This document shows, one piece after another, positions 26,609-33,824 of a DNA stretch of 64,000 nt. Source of the DNA: Couchioplanes caeruleus (GTDB lineage: Bacteria > Actinomycetota > Actinomycetes > Mycobacteriales > Micromonosporaceae); NCBI RefSeq assembly GCF_023499255.1, contig NZ_CP092183.1, positions 1,433,501 to 1,497,500 on the forward strand, in the 5' to 3' direction. The notes beneath the pieces were generated by a model, which saw only the letters and a program-made list of their open reading frames with translations, made no database searches and was not told where the DNA came from. Made by a program: the position numbers and the translations under genes. The number at the start of each line of letters is the position of its first letter. Within the stretch, counting starts at the first letter, position 1.

Positions 26609-27985
26609 GTGCGGAACGCCGCCGGGCGGGCAGACTGGCTCGCCGTGGAGGCGCAGCAGCGGATGCTCGGTGGCCGCTACACCCTGCTGGACGTCCTCGG
26701 GCGCGGAGGAATGGCGGTGGTGTGGCGCGCCCGCGACGAGGTTCTCGGCCGGCTGGTCGCCGTCAAACTGCTGGCCGGACGGTACGCCGGGGACGCGCAG
26801 TCCCGGGCCCGCATCCGGGACGAGGCGAGAGCCGCCGCGGCGCTGTCCCACCCCCACATCGCGCAGATCTACGACTACGGCGAGGCCTTCGACGGCGGGC
26901 GGCTCACCCCGTACGTGGTCATGGAGCTCGTCCACGGCATCACCCTGCAGCAGCGGGTGCGGGACGGCCGGCTGGAGCCGCGGGAGATCTGCACCATCGG
27001 CGGGCAGGTGGCGGCCGCGCTCGCGGCCGCCCACGCTGACGGCCTGGTGCACCGGGACGTGAAGCCGGGCAACGTCATGGTCACGCCGGACGGCGCGAAG
27101 GTCGTCGACTTCGGGCTGGCCGCGACCGCCGGGCCGGTCGAGCCGGACGACGAGCTGCTGGGCACTCCGGCGTACCTCGCGCCGGAACGGGTGATCGGCG
27201 GGCCGGTCGAGCCGGCCTCCGACGTGTACGCGCTCGGCGTGCTGCTCTACCGCCTGCTGACCGGCGAGTCGCCGTGGACGACCGACAGCACCACCCAGAT
27301 GCTCACCGCCCACGTGTACGTCGAACCGGCCCCGCTGCCGCAGCTCACCGGGGTGCCGCCGGCCGTCACCGACCTGGTCAGCCGCTGTCTGCGCAAGGAG
27401 CCCGCCGAGCGGCCCAGCGCGGCGGAGGCAGCGCAGGTCCTCGCCTCGGGCCGGGAGCCGTCGCAGCCACGCGCGGCCCGCCTCCGGACGGTGCTGCTGG
27501 TGGGTGGTGTGGCGGTGGCCGTAGCGCTCGCCGCGCACGCCTGGCTGGTGCTCCCGACCGATACGCCGCGGAACCCGGGCATGCCCGCAGTCGTGCTGCC
27601 GTCGGCCGCCCCTGCCAGGCCGCGACCGTCCCTCAAGCCCGTCGGCGGACGGCCGGCACCGTCCGTACCCGCACTCGCCACCACCGCGACCACGACGCCG
27701 CCGCCGAAGAAGTGGAGAGCAGCGCCTCCTCCCAAGCCCCATCCGGAGCCGCCACCGAAGGGCCGGGCGTTCACCTCGGCCGGTGGCAGCGTCACGGCGC
27801 GGTGCACCGACGGCCATCGGGCGGAGCTCACGTCGTGGAAGGCGACCGAGCCGTACGAGGTCCAGCGGGTGAACGCCGGGCCCGCGCTCGCGGCGGCGGT
27901 GGTCTTCGGTCACGCCGCGAGCCGGATCCGCATGACGGTGACCTGCGTCGCCGGGGCGCCGACGCTGGTCACCCGGCCCGTCTGA
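26609..27985 (+). CDS. Transmembrane serine/threonine protein kinase (PknB-type)
   Basis: A 458-aa Hanks-type kinase from GTG 26609 (AAAGGA 9 bases upstream). The kinase domain spans about 14-275, with glycine loop GRGGMAVVW (about 31-39), VAVKLLA, catalytic VHRDVKPGNVMV (about 146-157), VDFGLA, and activation-loop GTPAYLAPE. A transmembrane helix at about 293-315 (VLLVGGVAVAVALAAHAWLV) is followed by a Pro-rich linker and a small outer region of unknown fold, with no PASTA repeats. It should phosphorylate cytoplasmic proteins in response to an external cue. Confidence 0.93.
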   Translation: MRNAAGRADWLAVEAQQRMLGGRYTLLDVLGRGGMAVVWRARDEVLGRLVAVKLLAGRYAGDAQSRARIRDEARAAAALSHPHIAQIYDYGEAFDGGRLTPYVVMELVHGITLQQRVRDGRLEPREICTIGGQVAAALAAAHADGLVHRDVKPGNVMVTPDGAKVVDFGLAATAGPVEPDDELLGTPAYLAPERVIGGPVEPASDVYALGVLLYRLLTGESPWTTDSTTQMLTAHVYVEPAPLPQLTGVPPAVTDLVSRCLRKEPAERPSAAEAAQVLASGREPSQPRAARLRTVLLVGGVAVAVALAAHAWLVLPTDTPRNPGMPAVVLPSAAPARPRPSLKPVGGRPAPSVPALATTATTTPPPKKWRAAPPPKPHPEPPPKGRAFTSAGGSVTARCTDGHRAELTSWKATEPYEVQRVNAGPALAAAVVFGHAASRIRMTVTCVAGAPTLVTRPV

Positions 27986-28010
27986 CCCCGGCCTGTCAGA
28001 CCTCGGGGTC
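27984..28010. terminator. Hairpin between convergent genes
   Basis: GACCCCG pairs with CGGGGTC across 13 bases and spans the 3' ends of the kinase gene and the convergent small gene. There is no U-tract; it may act in both directions. Confidence 0.45.
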
Positions 28011-28190
28011 CTCGCCGGTGGCCGGCGGCACCTCGTTCGGGTCGTACGGCTCGAGCCCCGCCGCGACGCGCTCGGCCTCGGTACGGCGCGCCAGCTCGTC
28101 GTCGTCGAGGTGGACGGGCGCGCCGCCGTGGAAGCGCCGGTCCCTCTCGCCCTCGGCCGCCTCGGTCTGGAACTGCTCGTCGGTAGCCAT
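27996..28190 (-). CDS. Small hypothetical acidic protein
   Basis: A 64-aa soluble protein with GGGAGG 6 bases before ATG 28190. It is highly charged (EAAEGERDRRFHGG, DDDELARRTEAERVAAGLEP) and ends in an acidic tail, with no hydrophobic segment. The good ribosome-binding site and codon bias support expression. Function unknown. Confidence 0.6.
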   Translation of the reverse strand: MATDEQFQTEAAEGERDRRFHGGAPVHLDDDELARRTEAERVAAGLEPYDPNEVPPATGEDPEV

Positions 28191-28327
28191 GCTGCCTCCC
28201 GATCTGACGATGATGTGTCGCCTTTCGCTTACCCGCTCCGGCGCGCCGCACGCCTGTCGCCGAACTGCTCAGGAGGGAACCGGAGCGGCCGATATTGGGG
28301 GCCACAGTCAGCACGGGGGAGGCACGC

Positions 28328-28504
28328 ATGGACGCCTATCTCGATGTCGCGTACCGGTGGACGAGCAACCTCGTCGGCCCGCAGTCGGTGATCCCGTGGT
28401 GGGCGTGGATCGCGGCGCTCGGCATGATCTTCTGGGGCCTGCTCGCCCCCGGGATCGCCGCCTGGCGTGAACCCGACCGCCACCCCGGCCGCGACCGCCG
28501 CTGA
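28328..28504 (+). CDS. Small single-pass membrane protein
   Basis: A 58-aa protein from ATG 28328, preceded by GGGGGAGG. It has one hydrophobic helix (IPWWAWIAALGMIFWGLLAP) and a basic C-terminal tail (REPDRHPGRDRR). No family is recognised; the size is below usual gene-finding comfort, but the strong ribosome-binding site and membrane helix argue for a real gene. Confidence 0.55.
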   Translation: MDAYLDVAYRWTSNLVGPQSVIPWWAWIAALGMIFWGLLAPGIAAWREPDRHPGRDRR

Positions 28505-28520
28505 CCCTCGGGCCGGGCCG

Positions 28521-28988
28521 TCAGTCCGGGTCCTCTTCGCCGGCCAGGTCGGTCAGTGCGGCGGCGAACGCCGTGAGGTCCGCGCACATCCGCCGCTCGG
28601 CCTCGGGGGTCAGGGCGGCCAGCATCGTCTCCTCGACCACGCTGACTGCCTCGTTCGCGGCGGCCAGCTTCGCCAGCCCGGCGGGGGACAGCTCGGTGGG
28701 CAGCGCCTTGCCGTGGCGCGGAACCGGTGAGCGGGTCAGCAGCTCGCGGCGCTCCAGCCCTTTCAGCACCAGGTTCATGGACTGGCGGCTGACGAACATC
28801 GCGCGGGCCAGCTCCGAGCCGGACAGGCCCGGCTGCTGGCGCAGCAGCTCGAGGCAGGCGTACTGCGAGACGGTCAGGTCCAGCGGGCGCAGCGCCTTGT
28901 CCATCGCCGCCCGCAGCGAGCTGGCCGCCTTCTTCAGCACGTATCCGACCTGCTCATCGACGGGCCGGAAAGCTGGCTCTTGACTCAT
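28521..28988 (-). CDS. MarR-family transcriptional regulator
   Basis: A 155-aa winged-helix repressor from ATG 28988. Helix-turn-helix: SQYACLELLRQQPGLSGSEL and FVSRQSMNLVLKGLERREL; wing: LLTRSPVPRHGKALPTELSP. It is divergent from a VOC-family gene 55 bases away, with two matching 16-bp inverted repeats between them, one covering its own start codon. This is the standard layout of a self-controlling repressor and its target. Confidence 0.9.
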   Translation of the reverse strand: MSQEPAFRPVDEQVGYVLKKAASSLRAAMDKALRPLDLTVSQYACLELLRQQPGLSGSELARAMFVSRQSMNLVLKGLERRELLTRSPVPRHGKALPTELSPAGLAKLAAANEAVSVVEETMLAALTPEAERRMCADLTAFAAALTDLAGEEDPD

Positions 28989-29003
28989 GTCAACATGATG
29001 ACA
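28988..29003. promoter_or_regulatory. MarR operator, site 1
   Basis: TGTCAACATGATGACA: arms TGTCA/TGACA around a CATG core, 14 of 16 positions symmetric. It overlaps the first base of the MarR start codon. Confidence 0.75.
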
Positions 29004-29014
29004 CAGAATGGGCG

Positions 29015-29030
29015 TGTCAACATGCTGACA
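29015..29030. promoter_or_regulatory. MarR operator, site 2
   Basis: TGTCAACATGCTGACA matches site 1 at 15 of 16 positions, with centres 27 bp apart. It lies just before the GAGGAGG of the VOC gene. Confidence 0.75.
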
Positions 29031-29043
29031 TGAGGAGGAAGCC

Positions 29044-29415
29044 ATGACCGTCACCGGACCCGACTTCATCGCCCTGCAGGTACGCGACCTCGAGAAGGCG
29101 GCCGCCTTCTACGAGACACAACTCGGGCTCGAGCGCGCACCGGTGGCCCCGCCGCACGCGGTCGTCTTCGCCACCGGGACCGTCGCCTTCGCCGTACGCG
29201 AACCGCTGCCCGGAGTGGACCTCGACGCCGTGACCCCGCACCCGGGCGCCGGTGTCGTGCTGTGGATGGGCGCCGACGACGCGCAGGCGGTCCACGACAA
29301 GCTGCAGGCGAACGGGGTCCCGATCGCGGTGCCGCCGTTCGACGGACCCTTCGGTCGGACCTTCACCTTCACCGACCCCGACGGGTACGCCGTCACCATC
29401 CACGACCGCACCTGA
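29044..29415 (+). CDS. VOC-family (glyoxalase/bleomycin-resistance fold) protein
   Basis: A 123-aa single-domain protein: FIALQVRDLEKAAAFYETQL, APPHAVVFATGTVAFAVRE, and the closing FTFTDPDGYAVTIHDRT. Metal-ligand-type residues are only partly present, so an enzyme or a binding protein is possible. GAGGAGG precedes the ATG. The divergent MarR gene and paired operators imply induction by a ligand of that repressor. Confidence 0.87.
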   Translation: MTVTGPDFIALQVRDLEKAAAFYETQLGLERAPVAPPHAVVFATGTVAFAVREPLPGVDLDAVTPHPGAGVVLWMGADDAQAVHDKLQANGVPIAVPPFDGPFGRTFTFTDPDGYAVTIHDRT

Positions 29416-29463
29416 GCACTCCCGCCGTCCACGGTCGGGTCCGCCAACCGGGCCCTGGCCGGG

Positions 29464-29625
29464 GGTCGCCGGCCGGGTCTTGGCTGGGGTCGCCGGCCGG
29501 GTCTTGGCTGGGGTCGCCGGCCGGGTCTTGGCTGGGGTCGCCGGCCGGGTCTTGGCTGGGGTCGCCGGCCGGGGACGGCGCTGAGGCTGCCGGCCGGGGA
29601 CGGCGCTGAGGCTGCCGGCCGGGGC
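29464..29625. repeat. GC-rich minisatellite (24-bp x4, then 25-bp x2)
   Basis: Four identical 24-bp units, each GGTCGCCGGCCGGG followed by TCTTGGCTGG, occupy 29464-29559. A partial fifth leads into two 25-bp units containing GGGGACGGCGCTGAGG, to about 29625. All share the core GCCGGCCGGG. They abut the decayed regulator gene. Confidence 0.85.
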
Positions 29626-30011
29626 CAGGCGAGGGTCTGTGTGCCGAGCACCCTGAGCAGGGCGAGCTTGCCGGCCGCCTCGCTGCCGGGCTCGGCCGTG
29701 TACGCCACGAGCCGCAGATCGTCCGCACCCGGCACGGTCAGCACGTCGCAGTCGAGTTCCAGCTCGCCCACCGACGGGTGCACGACGGTCTTCCGCTCGG
29801 AGGCGTGCCGGCCCACGACGCCGGAGTCCCACAGCTCGGCGAATAGTCCGCTACGCGCCCGCAGCTGCGCCACGAGGGCGCGCAGCTCACCGTCGGCCGG
29901 ATGGTCGGCGGCCGCTTTCCGCAGATCGGCGACCAGCGCGGTACCGAACCGCGCCAACTGCTCCGTGCCCTGCCGCACCCTGCTCGTACCGACCGACCCC
30001 TCCTCGATCGC
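29619..30011 (-). pseudogene. Truncated XRE/MmyB-type regulator remnant
   Basis: The reverse strand encodes the C-terminal ligand-binding (MmyB-like) part of an XRE regulator: LRKAAADHPADGELRALVAQ, RSGLFAELWDSGVVGRH, VVHPSVGELELDCDVLTVPG, LRLVAYTAEPGSEAAGKLAL, VLGTQTLAW. The N-terminal helix-turn-helix and the first third of the ligand domain are missing; upstream codons run into unrelated sequence at about 30000. The natural stop also appears lost, the frame continuing into the minisatellite. It abuts a truncated SDR gene on the other strand, the usual divergent partner of such regulators. Confidence 0.75.
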
Positions 30012-30262
30012 GAAGGACTTCGTGATGGTCGCCTACAGCTCGGCGAAGGCGGCTCTCAACATGGTCACCGTGCAGTACGCGAAGGCCTTCCCGGGATGCG
30101 CATCAACTGTGTCGACCCCGGATTCACGAGCACCGACTTCAACGGCCATCGCGGGGGGCAGACGGTGGAGGACGGCGCGGAGGCGATCGTCCGGATGGCG
30201 GCGGTGGCGCCCGACGGCCCACCGGCGGCTTCTTCGACCGCAACGGCCCGGTCCCCTGGTGA
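30011..30262 (+). pseudogene. Truncated, frameshifted SDR dehydrogenase remnant
   Basis: The forward strand encodes the C-terminal end of an SDR enzyme: VAYSSAKAALNMVTVQYAKA (with the catalytic YxxxK), then, after a one-base frameshift near 30095, RINCVDPGFTSTDFNGHRGG and QTVEDGAEAIVRMAAVAPDG. After a second shift near 30222 it reads GGFFDRNGPVPW-stop. The Rossmann N-terminus is absent. Two frameshifts and the missing cofactor site make it non-functional. Confidence 0.8.
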
Positions 30263-30318
30263 ACGACCGGCCGCAACGGCACGGTGTCCTGGTGACGACC
30301 GGCCGCAACGGCGGGCGC
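30225..30318. repeat. Degenerate tandem copies of the SDR tail
   Basis: The tail GACCGCAACGGC...CCTGGTGA of the SDR remnant is followed by a degenerate copy (CGACCGGCCGCAACGGC, then GTGTCCTGGTGA) and part of a third. This suggests slippage or local duplication in decaying DNA. Confidence 0.55.
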
Positions 30319-30332
30319 GCCGGGCACGGAAA

Positions 30333-30367
30333 AGGCCGCTGACCGAATTTCTCCTGGTCAGCGGCCT
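30333..30367 (-). terminator. Intrinsic terminator of tRNA-Arg
   Basis: AGGCCGCTGACC and GGTCAGCGGCCT form a perfect 12-bp stem with an 11-base loop. On the reverse strand the stem is followed by TTTTCC, 22 bases after the tRNA 3' end. Confidence 0.85.
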
Positions 30368-30388
30368 CGACGTCACGGTCGCCCTGGG

Positions 30389-30460
30389 TGCCCCCGGCAG
30401 GATTCGAACCTGCGCTTTCGCCTCCGGAGGGCGACGCTCTATCCCCTGAGCTACGGGGGC
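30389..30460 (-). tRNA. tRNA-Arg (anticodon CCG)
   Basis: The reverse strand folds as a 72-base cloverleaf. The acceptor GCCCCCG pairs with CGGGGGC, the D arm is GCTC...GAGC, and the anticodon stem TCGCC/GGCGA carries loop CTCCGGA (anticodon CCG, reading CGG). The T arm is GCAGG-TTCGAAT-CCTGC. No CCA is encoded. A strong terminator follows. It lies upstream of argS but on the opposite strand; a tRNA-Arg near argS is also known in mycobacteria. Confidence 0.96.
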
Positions 30461-30540
30461 TCAGCGGGTGAAACTCTAGCAGGCCGCCCGGAACCGCCGC
30501 CAACCGGTTCCCCGGCGTGCCGCCCCGGGCACGTGGTTGC

Positions 30541-31215
30541 TCAGCCCTGGAGCTGCTTGAGCAGTGAGTCGATCAGGTTGATCTCGCTCTGCTGGCCGCG
30601 GACCATCGAATCCGCTATCCAGCGCACGTCCTTGTTGTCCGACATGTCGAGGATCTCCTGCGCCATGTGGATGCCGCCCACGTGGTGCTGGCGCATCAGC
30701 GTGAGGAATTGGACGTCGAGGTCCTTGCCGGTGGCCTTGCGCAGGGCCGCGAGCTGCTCCGGGGTCGCCATGCCCGGCATGAGGCCGTTGCGGATGGAGC
30801 CTTCGGAGCCCGGCATCCACGCCATCGGCTCGCCGGTGCCGGTCAGGCTGAGCTTCCAGTCGCGGAGCCAGGCCTGCATGGTGGCGATCTGGCCGTGCTG
30901 GGTGAGGGCGATGTCGCCGGCGAGGGTGACGATCTGCGGGTTGGTGGAGTTGGCGTGGGCGATCATCGCCATCTCCACCGCCTGGGCGTGGTGGGTGCTC
31001 ATGTCGCGCAGGAAACCGGCCTCGGCCGAGTCGTCGCCCGGCGTGCCGATGGTGCGGGCGCCGAGGAAGCCCGCGGCGCCGCCCAGCAGGAGGCCGAGGA
31101 CGAGCGCGAGAGCGATCCAGCCCGCCCCGAACCGGCGGGTGCCGGTCGAGGTCGGGCCGTCGTCGGCCGCGGCGGTGTCCTGGTCCGCCGGGCCGGGGTC
31201 GGTGGAGACGGTCAT
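30541..31215 (-). CDS. DUF305 family membrane-anchored protein
   Basis: A 224-aa protein with one N-terminal transmembrane helix (about 32-54) and an outer four-helix DUF305 domain. The His/Met-rich family motifs are present: MSTHHAQAVEMAMIAHANST, MPGMATPEQL, and LMRQHHVGGIHMAQEILDMS. Conserved His and Met suggest metal binding, and copper is often proposed. Its ATG shares a base with the stop of the upstream DUF3105 gene, so the pair is co-translated. Confidence 0.9.
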   Translation of the reverse strand: MTVSTDPGPADQDTAAADDGPTSTGTRRFGAGWIALALVLGLLLGGAAGFLGARTIGTPGDDSAEAGFLRDMSTHHAQAVEMAMIAHANSTNPQIVTLAGDIALTQHGQIATMQAWLRDWKLSLTGTGEPMAWMPGSEGSIRNGLMPGMATPEQLAALRKATGKDLDVQFLTLMRQHHVGGIHMAQEILDMSDNKDVRWIADSMVRGQQSEINLIDSLLKQLQG

Positions 31216-32054
31216 CAGTTGCCCGGCTGGTCCATGTTCGTGCCGTTGCCCGCCGCGGTGACCGGGCCGGTGGCCGTGTTGCCGCCGGAGCAGCCCGCGT
31301 TGGGCTCCAGGGTCGCGTTGACCCGCAGGTCCTTGATGAACTCGTCGATGCGCTTGTCGTCGGCGTTGTCGACCTTCAGCTGGTAACCCCAGGCCTGCAG
31401 CGAGATGTTCTTGTCGAGGTTGGCGACCGGGCTCAGCATCATGAAGTCCTTGCCCTGGACCTTCGACTTCAGCTTGTCGACCTGGTCGGCGGCGAGGCCC
31501 TGCTTGTACGTGACCCAGACGGCGCCGTGCTCGAGGCTGTGCACGGCGTGCTCGTTGGCGATGGGTTCGGTGTAGACGTCGCCCATGCAGTTCTGCCACT
31601 GCGCGTTGTGCGCGCCACCGACCGGCGGGTTGGTGACGTACGTGAGCGCGCCGTCCTTGTGGTCCCGGGCGTCGATCTGCGGGTTCTTCTGCTCCCGGTA
31701 GTTCACGATGCCCTCGATGCCGGCCGCCTTGTCCTCCCAGGTCTCGGTGCCCTTCATCGAGGCGAAGACGCCGTACCCGATGATGCCGGCCGCGATGAGC
31801 ACGACGACGCCGGCGACGAGGATCGGGCCCCAGTTGCGGCCGCCGCTGACCTTGACCGGCGTGACCGGCTTGCGGCCCTTGCCGCCGCCCTTGCCCTGCG
31901 GGCCCTTGCCGCCGGGACGGTTGCCGGGCTTGGCGCCGGAGCCCCCGCCGGGCTTGCCACCCGACTTCGCGGCGGGCGGTTTGCCCTGGCCGGACGTCTT
32001 GTCGACCTTGACGGTGGACGGGACCCGCTCGGGACCCGGGGTGCTCATGCTCAT
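31215..32054 (-). CDS. DUF3105 family membrane protein
   Basis: A 279-aa protein from ATG 32054 (GAGG upstream). A basic Gly/Lys/Pro-rich cytoplasmic segment (1-73) precedes one transmembrane helix (about 78-100). An outer DUF3105 domain follows, with NPPVGGAHNAQWQNCMGDVY and EHAVHSLEHGAVWVTYKQGL, whose His cluster may bind metal. DUF3105-DUF305 pairs are common in actinobacteria. The gene diverges from argS about 110 bases away. Confidence 0.9.
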   Translation of the reverse strand: MSMSTPGPERVPSTVKVDKTSGQGKPPAAKSGGKPGGGSGAKPGNRPGGKGPQGKGGGKGRKPVTPVKVSGGRNWGPILVAGVVVLIAAGIIGYGVFASMKGTETWEDKAAGIEGIVNYREQKNPQIDARDHKDGALTYVTNPPVGGAHNAQWQNCMGDVYTEPIANEHAVHSLEHGAVWVTYKQGLAADQVDKLKSKVQGKDFMMLSPVANLDKNISLQAWGYQLKVDNADDKRIDEFIKDLRVNATLEPNAGCSGGNTATGPVTAAGNGTNMDQPGN

Positions 32055-32151
32055 CGTGCCTCGTCAATTCGTCGGAGAGGTCGGCAGGGAGGCCGGCGCG
32101 GGCCCGCACGCAGCGCCCCGGTACGCCGCCGGGCGCCAAAGTCTACCCGGA

Positions 32152-32157
32152 TAGCAT
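32152..32157 (+). promoter_or_regulatory. Leaderless -10 element of argS
   Basis: TAGCAT ends exactly six bases before the GTG start of argS, with no Shine-Dalgarno sequence between. The same hexamer and spacing precede thrB. Confidence 0.65.
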
Positions 32158-32163
32158 GGCTCA

Positions 32164-33822
32164 GTGACTCCCGCTGACCTCGCTTCCACTGTTCTCACAG
32201 CTGCGCGTGCCGTATTCGTCACCCGCGGCCTCGATGTCTCCCTGCTGCCCGAGACGACGACGGTGGAGCGGCCGCGCAACCCCGAGCACGGCGACTACGC
32301 CTCGACGATGCCGCTGCAGCTCGGCAAGAAGGCCGGAGTGCCGCCGCGCGAGCTGGCCGCGGCGCTGGCCGAGGAGCTGAGCAGCCACCCGGGGATCAAG
32401 TCGGTGGAGATCGCCGGCCCGGGCTTCCTCAACATCCGCCTGGACGCGGCGGCGGCCGGCGTGCTGGCCCGTGACGTGGTGCTGGCCGGAGCGGAGTACG
32501 GCAACACCGACCGCCTCGCCGGTCAGCGGATCAACCTCGAGTTCGTCTCCGCCAACCCCACCGGCCCCGTACACATCGGAGGGGTCCGATGGGCCGCCGT
32601 CGGTGACGCGCTGTCCCGGCTGCTGCGGGCGGCCGGCGCCGAGGTCGGCACCGAGTACTACTTCAACGACGCCGGTTCGCAGATCGACCGGTTCGCCCGC
32701 TCGCTGTACGCGGCGGCCAAGGGCGAGCCCACCCCGGAGGACGGGTACGGCGGCGCCTACATCGGCGAGATCGCGCAGGCGGTCGTCGACCAGGTTCCGG
32801 ACGTCCTGGCGGCTCCCGACCCCCAGGAGATCTTCCGGCGCGTCGGCGTGGAGCTGATGTTCGCCGAGATCAAGCAGTCGCTGGCCGAGTTCGGCGTGCA
32901 CTTCGACACGTACTTCAACGAGAAGGACCTGCACGACCGGGGCGAGCTGCAGGAGGCCCTGGACCGGCTGACCGAGCAGGGTCACGTGTACGAGGCCGAC
33001 GGCGCCACGTGGCTGCGAACGACCGACTTCGGCGACGACAAGGACCGCGTCGTGCGCAAGTCCGACGGCGACTGGACGTATTTCGCCGCCGACTGCGCCT
33101 ACTACCTCGACAAGCGCAAGCGGGGCTTCGAGAAGATCGTCATCATGCTCGGCGCCGATCACCACGGCTACATCGGCCGGATGAAGGCGATGGTCGCGTG
33201 CTTCGGCGACGACCCGGCGGCCAACCTGGAGATCCTCATCGGCCAGCTGGTCAACCTCGTCCGCAACGGCGAACCGCTGCGGATGAGCAAGCGTGCCGGC
33301 ACGGTGATCACCCTCGAGGACTTCGTCGACGCGCTCGGCGTCGACGCGGCACGCTACGCCCTGGCCCGCTTCTCGTCGGATTCGCAGATCGACATCGACA
33401 TCGAGCAGTGGACCCGGGCCAGCAACGACAACCCGGTGCACTATGTCCGTTATGTCGCGGCCCGGACCGCGAGCGTGGCCCGCAACGCCGCGGATGTCGG
33501 CCTGACCCGCGGCGAGCCGGACGACTTCCACCCCGAGCTGCTCACGCATGAGAAGGAACACAGCCTGCTCAAGGCGCTCGGCGACTACCCCGGCGTGGTG
33601 GCCACGGCCGCGGAGCTGCGCGAGCCCCACCGGGTGGCGCACTACCTGGAGAAGGTCGCGGGGGAATACCACCGGTTCTACGACAAGTGCCGGGTGCTTC
33701 CGGTGGGGGACGAGCCGATCACCGACCTTCAGCGCTCCCGCCTGTGGCTGAACGACGCCACCCGAACGGTGATCGCGAACGGTTTGGGACTGCTGGGCGT
33801 CAGTGCGCCCGAGAGGATGTAG
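32164..33822 (+). CDS. argS: Arginyl-tRNA synthetase
   Basis: A 552-aa class I synthetase charging tRNA-Arg. It has the N-terminal Arg-tRNA-binding domain ([20 protein letters not shown]), then [14 protein letters not shown] with the HIGH-type motif at His137. The KMSKS-type loop is LRMSKRAGT near 373. The C-terminal anticodon-binding domain ends [20 protein letters not shown], and PERM closes the chain as in other ArgS. GTG 32164 is set by the leaderless -10 and the conserved N-terminus. lysA starts two bases after the stop. Confidence 0.97.
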   Translation: MTPADLASTVLTAARAVFVTRGLDVSLLPETTTVERPRNPEHGDYASTMPLQLGKKAGVPPRELAAALAEELSSHPGIKSVEIAGPGFLNIRLDAAAAGVLARDVVLAGAEYGNTDRLAGQRINLEFVSANPTGPVHIGGVRWAAVGDALSRLLRAAGAEVGTEYYFNDAGSQIDRFARSLYAAAKGEPTPEDGYGGAYIGEIAQAVVDQVPDVLAAPDPQEIFRRVGVELMFAEIKQSLAEFGVHFDTYFNEKDLHDRGELQEALDRLTEQGHVYEADGATWLRTTDFGDDKDRVVRKSDGDWTYFAADCAYYLDKRKRGFEKIVIMLGADHHGYIGRMKAMVACFGDDPAANLEILIGQLVNLVRNGEPLRMSKRAGTVITLEDFVDALGVDAARYALARFSSDSQIDIDIEQWTRASNDNPVHYVRYVAARTASVARNAADVGLTRGEPDDFHPELLTHEKEHSLLKALGDYPGVVATAAELREPHRVAHYLEKVAGEYHRFYDKCRVLPVGDEPITDLQRSRLWLNDATRTVIANGLGLLGVSAPERM

Positions 33823-33824
33823 GC

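Noticed and set aside
29464..29625. CRISPR array
   Set aside because: The units are contiguous with no unique spacers and there are no cas genes, so it is a minisatellite.
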